A stretch of 7,442 bases of DNA from Elusimicrobiota bacterium (GCA_016194625.1 JACQBB010000226.1:1-7442); one strand, 5' to 3'. Positions 1 to 5,639 are shown, counted from the stretch's first letter. The notes: a model not told the origin generated them from the sequence alone. Made by a program: numbers and translations.

Positions 1-1
1 C

Positions 2-886
2 GCGTGCCTGCACTGCTGCACCGACTCGGCGCCGGGGAAGGCCCTGCCCCACGAGCTGTCGCGCGAGCGCGCGCTGTCCCTGGCCCGCGAGATCGTCGCC
101 GCGGGCGTGCCTTACGCGATGATCGTCGGCGGCGAGCCCACCCTCGTCCCGCACTTCGCCGAGGTGTGCCGCGTCCTGTCCGACGGCGGCGTCCTGCTCA
201 AGATCGAGACCAACGGCATGGCCTTCGACCCGGGCCTTCTGAAGGGCCTGGCGGTGCGCTCGGTGCAGATCTCCCTGGACGGCGCCACCCAGGAGACCTA
301 CGCCCGACAGCGGCCGGGGGGGGACCTCTCCAAGGTCCTCGCCGCCTGCCGCGGGACCGTCGCCGCCGGCCTGCCGCTGGAGGTCACCTTCGCGCCGACC
401 CGCCTCAACATCCATGAGGCGAAGGCCGTCCTGGACCTGGCGGTCTCCGTCGGCGCCTTCCGCTTCAACACCGGCCGGCTGATGCGCTTGGGCACCGCGG
501 CCAAGCTGTGGGACCGTCTGGAGCCGTCGGCGGCCGAGTACGCGGCGTTCCGCGCGATGCTGGAGGCCTCGAAGGCCCCCATCGAGCTTTGCTATCTTCC
601 GTTCTCCATGGAAGAGGAGCTGGCCGGACGCCGCATCGAGCCGTCGGGCACGCTCCTCGTCCTGCCGGACGGCCGCGTGAAGGTCTTCGCGGCCCTGCCG
701 TACACCTGCACCGATCTGACGAAGCATTCTTTCTTGGAGGCGTGGGACGCGTATCGCAAGGCCTGGAGCGATCCGCGCGTCCGCAACGCCCTCGAGCGCC
801 TCTCCGCGGACCCCGGGTACGCGGCGAAGGCGAATCAGTGGGTCCCGCTGGATTCGATGTCTCACGATCTGCCGGTCGTGGTCTGA
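2..886 (+). CDS. Radical SAM peptide-modifying enzyme, 5'-truncated (rSAM1)
   Basis: Partial CDS, open at the window's left edge; first complete codon is at base 2. It is the C-terminal 294 residues of a radical SAM enzyme, which reductively cleaves S-adenosylmethionine at a 4Fe-4S cluster. The last two cysteines of the CxxxCxxC motif are visible (ACLHCC at visible residues 1-6); the first lies just outside. GGEP (residues 43-46), which binds SAM in this family, follows, then LKIETNG and VQISLDGA strands typical of the SPASM/PqqE-like branch. The C-terminal part keeps the SPASM-like outline (LVLPDGRVKV, then SFLEAW) but lacks the usual cysteine set: only two scattered Cys remain, so a full auxiliary cluster is unlikely. 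It is collinear with rSAM2 downstream and clearly a paralogue. With the PqqA-like peptide 19 nt downstream, a role in modifying that peptide is inferred. The stop at 884-886 is clear. Confidence 0.93.
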   Translation, partial: ACLHCCTDSAPGKALPHELSRERALSLAREIVAAGVPYAMIVGGEPTLVPHFAEVCRVLSDGGVLLKIETNGMAFDPGLLKGLAVRSVQISLDGATQETYARQRPGGDLSKVLAACRGTVAAGLPLEVTFAPTRLNIHEAKAVLDLAVSVGAFRFNTGRLMRLGTAAKLWDRLEPSAAEYAAFRAMLEASKAPIELCYLPFSMEEELAGRRIEPSGTLLVLPDGRVKVFAALPYTCTDLTKHSFLEAWDAYRKAWSDPRVRNALERLSADPGYAAKANQWVPLDSMSHDLPVVV

Positions 887-895
887 CCGGCAAAA

Positions 896-900
896 GGGAG
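896..900 (+). promoter_or_regulatory. Shine-Dalgarno of the PqqA-like peptide gene
   Basis: GGGAG preceded by AAAA, five bases before the ATG at 906. It lies inside the only 19-nt gap of the operon. It is the main evidence besides the protein pattern that the 39-codon reading frame is translated. Confidence 0.75.
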
Positions 901-905
901 TAACA

Positions 906-1025
906 ATGAACGACCAGAAGACCGTGACCGATGCCAAGGCCGAGCCGAAGCTCGCTTGGGAGACGCCCTCCATGGAGGAAGTCTCCGAGCGCGTGATGGC
1001 CCAGCCGTACATCCGGTTCACGTGA
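906..1025 (+). CDS. PqqA-like precursor peptide, 39 aa
   Basis: Short ORF between two radical SAM genes, with a good ribosome binding site, ending in TGA that overlaps a possible start of the next gene (TGATG). The product begins MNDQKTVTDAKAEPK, a polar Lys/Glu-rich, leader-like stretch. Then come W18, P21, E24-E25, Y35 and I36, with the C-terminus PYIRFT. Measured from Trp, Pro (+3), an acidic residue (+7), Tyr (+17) and Ile (+18) fall exactly where PqqA has W, P, D, Y and I, with no gap. PqqA's crosslinked Glu (+13) is Met31 here, and this peptide has about 16 extra N-terminal residues. From family knowledge, PqqA-like peptides are substrates of radical SAM enzymes. By inference this is a ribosomally made precursor whose C-terminal region is modified by rSAM1 and/or rSAM2. 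It has no Cys and no Gly-Gly processing site. It could be a chance ORF, but spacing, SD and motif together argue against that. Confidence 0.78.
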   Translation: MNDQKTVTDAKAEPKLAWETPSMEEVSERVMAQPYIRFT

Positions 1026-1987
1026 TGCACCGGAGGGGGGCGTCCGTGGGCGACTACGGCGCCCCCCTCTTTCTTGCCTGGCAGTTGACCAACGATTGCA
1101 CCGGTCGCTGTCTGCACTGCTGCGAGGAGTCAGGCAAGGACTTCGTCTGGAAGGACGAGATGGACCGCGCGCAGTGCCTGTCGCTGGCCCGGCAGATCGT
1201 GGACCTCGGCATCGCGTACGTCGCCTTCGGCGGCGGCGAGCCGATGAGCTCCCCGCACGTGTGGGAGATCTACGACATCCTGTCCAAGGGCGGCGTCGAG
1301 ATCAAGATCGAGACCAACGGCCTCGACCTGGACGACGCGGCCTGCGACCGCCTGAAGGCGATGAACATCGCCTGCGTGCAGATCAGCATCGACGGCGCCG
1401 TCGCGGCCACGCATGAGAAGCTGCGCCCGGGTTCCGGTTATCGCCCCGCCTGGGACGCGCTCGACCGCCTGGTGGCGCGCGGCCTGGAGCCGGAGCTGGT
1501 CTTCATCCCGACCAAGTTCAACGTCAAAGAAGCCGTCGCCGTCTATGAGCAGGCGGCGGCCAAGAAGATCCGCACCTTCGTCACCGGCCCGATGATGCGC
1601 CTGGGCCGCGCCGCCCACGCCTGGGACTCGCTGGCCTGCGCCGACGAGGACTGGTCCGAGGCCGTGATGGGCCTGAAGGCCGCCGCGGCGGCGCTGAAAG
1701 GTCCGCGCCTGGCGGTGTACCCGTGGGGCATCCAGCACGAGATGAAGACGCGCGCCGAGAGCCCGCAGTCGATGGTGCTGGTGGTCCCCAACGGGCGCGC
1801 GAAGCTCCTCAACGCCCTGCCGTTCGCCGTGGCCGACCTCAAGAAGGACTCCCTCGCCTCCGCCTGGCCGAAGGTCGGGGCCGCCTGGAAGTCCCGGGAG
1901 GTCCAGGACTTCGTGCGCCGCGCGCAGACCGAGACCGACCTGCTCAAGCACGCCAACGAGTGCTGGGACCTGTCCGTCTCCGCTTGA
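1025..1987 (+). CDS. Radical SAM peptide-modifying enzyme (rSAM2), paralogue of rSAM1
   Basis: A 320-residue radical SAM enzyme counted from the ATG at 1025, which overlaps the peptide stop by one base (TGATG). C25, C29 and C32 form the CxxxCxxC cluster motif in NDCTGRCLHCC; GGGEP is at 69-73, followed by IKIETNG and VQISIDGA. The C-terminal third keeps the SPASM-like pattern (VLVVPNGRAKLLNALP, then SLASAW) but has none of the closely spaced auxiliary-cluster cysteines. There is no PqqD/RRE-like N-terminal domain, so peptide-leader recognition must come from elsewhere. Start choice: reading upstream to 956 would overlap the whole second half of the peptide gene and is rejected. A GTG at 1046 preceded by GGAGG is a real alternative and would give a 313-residue protein. 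Likely partner of rSAM1 in acting on the 39-aa peptide (inference from context). The substrate bond is unknown. Confidence 0.93.
   Translation: MHRRGASVGDYGAPLFLAWQLTNDCTGRCLHCCEESGKDFVWKDEMDRAQCLSLARQIVDLGIAYVAFGGGEPMSSPHVWEIYDILSKGGVEIKIETNGLDLDDAACDRLKAMNIACVQISIDGAVAATHEKLRPGSGYRPAWDALDRLVARGLEPELVFIPTKFNVKEAVAVYEQAAAKKIRTFVTGPMMRLGRAAHAWDSLACADEDWSEAVMGLKAAAAALKGPRLAVYPWGIQHEMKTRAESPQSMVLVVPNGRAKLLNALPFAVADLKKDSLASAWPKVGAAWKSREVQDFVRRAQTETDLLKHANECWDLSVSA
1032..1075 (+). terminator. Attenuator-like hairpin between precursor peptide and rSAM2
   Basis: Bases 1032-1042 (GGAGGGGGGCG) pair with 1060-1070 (CGCCCCCCTCT), including one terminal G-T wobble. After a bulged T1043, CCGT (1044-1047) pairs with ACGG (1056-1059) around an 8-nt loop. 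The pyrimidine tail TCTTTCTT occupies 1068-1075. This has the form of an intrinsic terminator lying 7 nt past the peptide stop codon and within the first codons of rSAM2. The left arm is also a Shine-Dalgarno-like GGAGG for a possible GTG start at 1046, so folding would hide it. By inference it is a partial terminator or translational gate giving more peptide than enzyme. The tail is not a pure T run and the sequence is coding under the ATG start, so chance is possible. Confidence 0.5.
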
Positions 1988-2018
1988 CGCGGGCTCTTCC
2001 GTTGCGCCGCTCAAAGTC

Positions 2019-3284
2019 ATGAGGGTCCGGGGCCTCGCCGCCGCCGTCCTCGTCGCCGCGGCCGTCGTCACCGGCGGCTGCGCGTCCGACCCGTTCGCGG
2101 TGGCGCAGGAGCGCCCCGCCCCGCGCGTCCTGGTCCGCCAGCACGCCACGCCCGGCTCCAGCCGGGTGATGCGCTGCACCTACGCCGAGGCCTACCGCGC
2201 CGCGGCCCGCGCCTTCGACCGCACGCCTTACTACTCGGTGAAGCGGGAGCGCGCCGCGCTGTACGCCGACGACTTCCACGACCTCGTCTCGGTCGGGGTG
2301 TTCCTGCGCTCGACCGGCGAGGAGGAGCGCACGCGGGTGGAGGTTCTGGCCCTGCGCGCGGACCCCGAGACGGACCCGGGCCTGCGCCGCCGCACCGAGG
2401 CCGGCTACCTCGACGAGATCGAGGGGGAGGTGCGCCTCCTGCGCGGGGAGCCGGCGCCGGCCCGCCCCGCCGCGGCGGCCGTCTCGGCGCGGGGCGCGGC
2501 GACGTCGGCCGTGGACTCGGTCGCGGGGCTGACGGCGCGCTCTCGGCCCGGCGACTGGGCGATCATCGTGGGGGCGGAGCGCCATCAGTGGCTGGGCGAC
2601 TCCGAGTACGCGGGCCGCGACGCCGAGGTGTTCCAGCGCTACGCGGAGACGGTGCTCGGCGTGCCCAAGGCGCACGTGATCGCCCTGCGCGACGCGGACG
2701 CCTCGCGCGAGTCGGTCCTGCGCGCGATCGCGCGGCTGAAGGCCTCCGCGGGCGCCGAGGCGCGCGTGTGGTTCTACTTCGCGGGGCTGGGGGCGTCCGA
2801 CGAGGGCAGCGGCGCGCCCTATCTCATCACCTGGGACGCCAGCCCGCGCTACTGGGTCACGACCACGCTCCCGCTGGCGGAGCTGTACCGCGAGCTGGGA
2901 GGCATCGACGCGGCGCAGATCGTGGCCGTCCTGGACGCGTCCTTCTCCGGCGCCGGCGACCGCTCCTGGTCCGAGTCCGACCACGCGCCCGGCTTCCGCG
3001 AGGTGCGCCCGCAGGCGGCCCTGACGGGCCTCCTCTCGATCCTGTACGCCTCCCAGCCCGGCGAGACGGCGCAGACGCTCGACGAGCAGGGCCACGGGCT
3101 GTTCACCTACCACCTCCTGCGCGGCCTGCGCGGGGAGGCGGCGGGAGGGGGGCGGCGCCTGGACCTGGAGGACCTGGCGCACTTCGTCTACCGCGAGGCC
3201 AGCGCCGACGCCAAGGCCCGCGGCCGCGTCCAGTCCCCGCACCTCGACTCGACCGGCCCGCTGACGCCGGTCTGGTCGGAGTAG
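2019..3284 (+). CDS. Putative lipoprotein with degenerate caspase-like (peptidase C14) domain
   Basis: 421 residues. The N-terminus has a hydrophobic segment (6-18) ending in TGGC with C21 as a possible lipidation site; Thr at -3 makes the lipobox imperfect. Residues about 30-150 form an uncharacterised domain (YAEAYRAAARAFDR onwards), followed by an Ala/Pro-rich linker. From about 175 to 400 the order of strands matches the caspase/C14 fold: WAIIVGAE, then GRDAEVFQRYAE, a PKAHVIALRDADAS stretch, VWFYFAGLG, and VLDASFSG. In active members these last two read YFSGHG and DaCxSG. Here Leu257 replaces the catalytic His and Ser308 replaces the catalytic Cys, so cysteine-protease activity is not expected. 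The gene starts 31 nt after rSAM2 on the same strand without a strong Shine-Dalgarno and may be cotranscribed. A link to the peptide pathway is unproven. It could be a binding or scaffold protein at the membrane. Confidence 0.84.
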   Translation: MRVRGLAAAVLVAAAVVTGGCASDPFAVAQERPAPRVLVRQHATPGSSRVMRCTYAEAYRAAARAFDRTPYYSVKRERAALYADDFHDLVSVGVFLRSTGEEERTRVEVLALRADPETDPGLRRRTEAGYLDEIEGEVRLLRGEPAPARPAAAAVSARGAATSAVDSVAGLTARSRPGDWAIIVGAERHQWLGDSEYAGRDAEVFQRYAETVLGVPKAHVIALRDADASRESVLRAIARLKASAGAEARVWFYFAGLGASDEGSGAPYLITWDASPRYWVTTTLPLAELYRELGGIDAAQIVAVLDASFSGAGDRSWSESDHAPGFREVRPQAALTGLLSILYASQPGETAQTLDEQGHGLFTYHLLRGLRGEAAGGGRRLDLEDLAHFVYREASADAKARGRVQSPHLDSTGPLTPVWSE

Positions 3285-3310
3285 GCCCTCCGGCCCTCCG
3301 GGCCGTGGCC
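3284..3310 (+). terminator. GC hairpin after the caspase-like gene
   Basis: CGGCCC (3291-3296), a TCC loop and GGGCCG (3300-3305) form a perfect 6-bp stem. Flanking GGCC (3284-3287 and 3307-3310) can extend it across a small internal loop. It begins in the stop codon of the upstream gene. There is no T run, so it may only stabilise or slow the transcript. Confidence 0.3.
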
Positions 3311-3343
3311 CGTCCGGCCCAAGCGCTCGCGCGCGCCCACGGC

Positions 3344-3349
3344 TACACT
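3344..3349 (+). promoter_or_regulatory. Possible -10 element of the PPK2 gene (near-leaderless)
   Basis: TACACT eight bases before the ATG at 3358. No recognisable -35 lies at 16-18 bp spacing. The PPK2 gene has no Shine-Dalgarno, so a leaderless or nearly leaderless transcript would fit. The same arrangement is clearer at the DUF4279-like gene. Confidence 0.3.
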
Positions 3350-3357
3350 GTGTTCAG

Positions 3358-4608
3358 ATGAGCAAGGCCCTCGCGACGCTCCTGGCGCTCCTCCTGCTGG
3401 CCGCGCCCGTCCGTTCCCAGGTCGTCTCCGCCGCCGCGTCCGCCCGTTCCCCCGTCGTGCCGGTGGTGCCGCACGGCGCCTACATGAGCGCGCTCGGCAC
3501 GCAGGCCGCGGCGCTGACCCAGGCGGCCGCGCTGACCACGCTCCCGACGGCTTTCTCGCGGACCCTGGCCGCCGCGCCCGCCGCGGCCGCCGCGACGCCC
3601 GAGGCCTTCGCCGCCCGCTCCGCCCTGGTCTCCGCCCTGGCCGCGCCCGCCTCCGCCAAGGCCGTGCCCGCGCTGGCCGCCGCCGTGCGCGAGTCGGGGG
3701 GCAAGCACGCCGACTCCGCCGCCGAGGCCATCGAGGAGCTGGGCAAGGCGATCAAGGACGCCCCGGCCGGCGAGCGCCGCGGCCTGGCCTCCGCCGCGTC
3801 CGCGCTGAACGCGCGCTTCGACGGCGCCTCCGCGGCTCCGGGCGAGTCCATCGATTTCGACGCCATCCCCACCGACGCCGGCGAGCGCTCGGAGAAGAAG
3901 GCGCGCAAGGCGATGAAGAAGGACCGCCGCGAGGTCCTGGACCTGGAGGAAGCCCTGGCGGCCTCCAAGGAGCGCGCGGTTCTGGTCGTCCTTCAGGGCA
4001 TGGACGCCGCGGGCAAGGACGGCGTCATCAAGCGCGCCCTGCGCCTGAACCCGGCGTGGACGAAGGTCGCGTCCTTCAAGAAGCCGACGGAGGAGGAGGC
4101 GAAGGAGGACTTCCTCGCCCGCATCAAGCGCCAGCTCCCGCAGAAGGGCGTCATCGGCGTGTTCAACCGCTCCCACTACGAGGACCTGGTCGTGCCCAAG
4201 GTGTACGGGACCTTCTCGAAGGACGAGGTCGAGTCCCGCTACCGCAAGATCAACGAGTTCGAGAAGGAGCTGGTCGCGCAGGGCGTGCTCATCGTGAAGA
4301 TATTTTTACACGAATCGAAAACAGTGCAGAAGGAGCGCCTGCAGGCCCGTTTGGACCGCCCCGAGAAGCGCTGGAAGTTCTCCATGGCCGACCTGGAGAC
4401 GCGCAAGATGTGGGATCAGTTCCACGCGGCCTATGCCGAGGTCATCGCCCGCACCAGCACCCCCTGGGCGCCGTGGCGCGTGATCGGCGCCGACGACAAG
4501 CCCAACCGCGACGCGAAGGTGGCCCGCATCCTGCGCAAGGCGCTCTCGCGCCTGGGCCTGCGCTTCCCCGACCCGCCCGACACGAAGGGCGTGGTCATCC
4601 CCGACTGA
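3358..4608 (+). CDS. ppk2: PPK2-family polyphosphate kinase with signal peptide and Ala-rich N-terminal extension
   Basis: 416 residues. Residues about 162-416 are a single PPK2 domain, which transfers phosphate between polyphosphate and nucleotides. Seen directly: Walker A QGMDAAGKDG (K220), SFKKPTEEE, Walker B FNRSHYED (269-276), a KIFLHESK strand, the lid region RPEKRWKFSMADLETRKMW, and TSTPWAPW. The usual HDFLWRI reads EDFLARI and PADDKW reads GADDKP, so it is a somewhat divergent member. Nucleotide preference cannot be told from sequence alone. Residues 1-20 look like a Sec signal peptide (Lys3, a Leu/Ala core, then PVRSQ). Residues 21-160 are an Ala-rich, low-complexity extension absent from typical PPK2 proteins. 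Export of a nucleotide kinase is unusual; alternatively the extension is a membrane or envelope tether. No Shine-Dalgarno is visible. The last 12 nt before the neighbour are convergent with the cupin gene. A short AT-rich codon run (4300-4323) interrupts otherwise uniform GC-rich codon use. Confidence 0.9.
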   Translation: MSKALATLLALLLLAAPVRSQVVSAAASARSPVVPVVPHGAYMSALGTQAAALTQAAALTTLPTAFSRTLAAAPAAAAATPEAFAARSALVSALAAPASAKAVPALAAAVRESGGKHADSAAEAIEELGKAIKDAPAGERRGLASAASALNARFDGASAAPGESIDFDAIPTDAGERSEKKARKAMKKDRREVLDLEEALAASKERAVLVVLQGMDAAGKDGVIKRALRLNPAWTKVASFKKPTEEEAKEDFLARIKRQLPQKGVIGVFNRSHYEDLVVPKVYGTFSKDEVESRYRKINEFEKELVAQGVLIVKIFLHESKTVQKERLQARLDRPEKRWKFSMADLETRKMWDQFHAAYAEVIARTSTPWAPWRVIGADDKPNRDAKVARILRKALSRLGLRFPDPPDTKGVVIPD

Positions 4609-4630
4609 CGGGCCGTCGGCTCAGTCCGGG
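4600..4630. terminator. Shared hairpin over the two convergent stop codons
   Basis: CCCGACTGA (4600-4608) pairs with TCAGTCCGGG (4621-4630) with one bulged C. A small GCC/GGC stem sits in the interior. The PPK2 stop (4606-4608) and the cupin stop (4621-4623 complement) are the facing bases of the stem. It could end or protect both transcripts. There is no T tract on either side. Confidence 0.4.
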
Positions 4631-4959
4631 CCGACGATGTCCACCGACACCTCCACCGCCGGGACCGCGCCGCGGTTCTCCAGCCAGTGGCGGGTGTTCC
4701 GGTCCTCGGGCCAGCCCAGGCCGGGTCCGTAATCGGTCGCGACGCCGTCGCGGTGGTCGGTGATGACGCCCGACAGCACGTAGACCAGCCCCGGCCGGCC
4801 CTTGTGGTCGTGCAGCGGCCCGAACACGGCGCCGGGCGCGAAGGTGAACAGGCGCATGCGCAGCTTGCGGCCCGCCATCCCTTCGATCTCCGGCCCCAGG
4901 TCCACGGAGGACAGCAGGCGCGAGGTGACGCCTTGGGTGGGGGGGACTTCTTCGCTCAT
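4621..4959 (-). CDS. Small single-domain cupin protein
   Basis: 112 residues, matching a single cupin-2 barrel. Motif 1 appears as PGAVFGPLHDHKGRPGLVYVLSG with H50 and H52; the Glu that usually follows in this motif is missing (Gly57-Leu58). Motif 2 appears as RNTRHWLENRG with H91. Metal binding by three His is therefore possible, without the fourth ligand. It is probably cytoplasmic, as no signal peptide is present. Cupins of this size range from dioxygenases and isomerases to sensors, so no reaction is assigned. It is the second gene of a minus-strand pair, 13 nt after the DUF4279-like gene, and is preceded by a strong Shine-Dalgarno that fixes the start. Confidence 0.85.
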   Translation of the reverse strand: MSEEVPPTQGVTSRLLSSVDLGPEIEGMAGRKLRMRLFTFAPGAVFGPLHDHKGRPGLVYVLSGVITDHRDGVATDYGPGLGWPEDRNTRHWLENRGAVPAVEVSVDIVGPD

Positions 4960-4961
4960 CG

Positions 4962-4970
4962 CTCCTCCTC
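4962..4970 (-). promoter_or_regulatory. Shine-Dalgarno of the cupin gene
   Basis: On the minus strand GAGGAGGAG ends two bases before the ATG, with AGGAGG at 4969-4964 (4-nt spacing). It fills most of the 13-nt gap after the upstream stop codon, and decides the start of the cupin gene. Confidence 0.75.
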
Positions 4971-4972
4971 GG

Positions 4973-5461
4973 TCAGCCTTGGTAGCCGCCGGTGGAGGGC
5001 GGCGGCGTGGTCCCGGGCGGGGGCGTGCCCGCGGCGGGCGCCGCCGCCGGGGCGCGCGCGCCGGGGTCGTTGAGGACGAAGATGTCCACGTCCAGCCGCG
5101 CGCCCATCACGCCCAGCCAGCGCAGGTCGTCGCGCTCGAAGCGCAGCATCGGCGCCTGCTTGCGGTGGACGGTGCACACGAACTCGATCGAGCACTCGTT
5201 GACCAGCGCCCCGATCTTCTGCGCGGCGGGCGCCAGGCGCTTGAGCATCGCCTTGATGTGGTCGTCCAGCGACGCGCTGAAGATCGCCTTCGACTCCATC
5301 ACGAAGCCGTGCTTCTTCTCCACGTTGCCGAACCGCCCGCGCGCGTCGCCGAGCTTCCACGTCTCGTCGGCGGTCAGCCCGGTGCGCGCGGCGATGTCGG
5401 CGGCGCTAAGCGTCGCGCTCAGGATGCGGAAGGTGACGGCGGTCTGCTCTCTCAGGGCCAT
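4973..5461 (-). CDS. DUF4279-like protein with Pro/Ala-rich tail
   Basis: 162 residues. The first ~130 fit the outline I know for DUF4279: an initial strand with ALREQTAVTFRILSATLS, ITxxLGL-like ARTGLTADETWKLGD, a mid-region FVMESKAIFSASLDDHIKAMLKRL, then LVNECSIEFVCTVH and a final LDVDIFVL strand. The function of this domain is unknown to me; it is often a small cytoplasmic protein. Residues about 132-162 are a low-complexity Pro/Ala/Gly/Thr tail ending GGYQG, which is unlike the compact domain and probably disordered. The start is the ATG at 5461, six bases below a good -10 box, implying a leaderless message. The cupin gene follows in the same transcript. Confidence 0.8.
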   Translation of the reverse strand: MALREQTAVTFRILSATLSAADIAARTGLTADETWKLGDARGRFGNVEKKHGFVMESKAIFSASLDDHIKAMLKRLAPAAQKIGALVNECSIEFVCTVHRKQAPMLRFERDDLRWLGVMGARLDVDIFVLNDPGARAPAAAPAAGTPPPGTTPPPSTGGYQG

Positions 5462-5467
5462 GCCGCG

Positions 5468-5496
5468 AGTTTAGCCGGGCGCGCGCGCCCCGTCAA
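5468..5496 (-). promoter_or_regulatory. Sigma70-type leaderless promoter of the DUF4279-like/cupin operon
   Basis: On the minus strand, TTGACG (5496-5491), a 17-bp spacer and TAAACT (5473-5468) precede the ATG by six bases. Transcription would therefore start at or within a base or two of the ATG. The spacer contains a perfect 14-bp self-complementary GC alternation (5477-5490). Confidence 0.7.
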
Positions 5497-5603
5497 GGCC
5501 GGGAGTCCCGGGGCTGAACCGCGCGGACGCGCCCCCGACTCGTATAAAAAGACTATACCGCCCGGCTCCGCAGTCTATCGCCCCTCTTCCCATCGTCCCA
5601 CAC

Positions 5604-5616
5604 TGGAATAATTCCA
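5604..5616. promoter_or_regulatory. Perfect inverted repeat, possible operator
   Basis: TGGAATAATTCCA: 6-bp arms around a single A. It covers the place where a -35 element would sit for the TATAAT at 5627, a usual position for a repressor or activator site. No cognate regulator is in the window. Confidence 0.35.
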
Positions 5617-5626
5617 ATAACCCCTC

Positions 5627-5632
5627 TATAAT
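5627..5632 (+). promoter_or_regulatory. Consensus -10 box upstream of the cassette-like units
   Basis: TATAAT, an exact match to the sigma70 -10. The -35 region at 17-18 bp (CTGGAAT) is a poor match to TTGACA and lies inside the inverted repeat. The predicted start, near 5639, is about 48 bp before the first unit and could drive its ORF. Confidence 0.5.
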
Positions 5633-5639
5633 CCGAGGA

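Noticed and set aside
956..1024. Longer start for rSAM2 at 956
   Set aside because: The added residues (GDALHGGSLRARDG...) match nothing in rSAM enzymes and overlap most of the peptide gene in another frame. Starts at 1025 or 1046 fit the family N-terminus better.
906..1987. A true PQQ pathway (pqqA-pqqE)
   Set aside because: The peptide lacks the reacting Glu, the enzymes lack the SPASM cysteines, and no pqqB/C/D is present. Only the PqqA-like pattern is retained.
2772..2951. Active caspase/metacaspase-type protease
   Set aside because: Leu257 and Ser308 occupy the catalytic His and Cys positions, so proteolysis is not claimed.
1130..3242. Long open frames on the minus strand (1130-2179, 1944-3242)
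   Set aside because: They are mirror frames of GC-rich plus-strand genes, are rich in Arg/Gly/Ala/Pro, and show no domain. The plus-strand proteins carry clear family motifs.
3343..4176. 277-codon minus-strand ORF over the PPK2 gene
   Set aside because: Low-complexity Gly/Arg translation of the Ala-rich and PPK2 coding frame; no ribosome site or motif.
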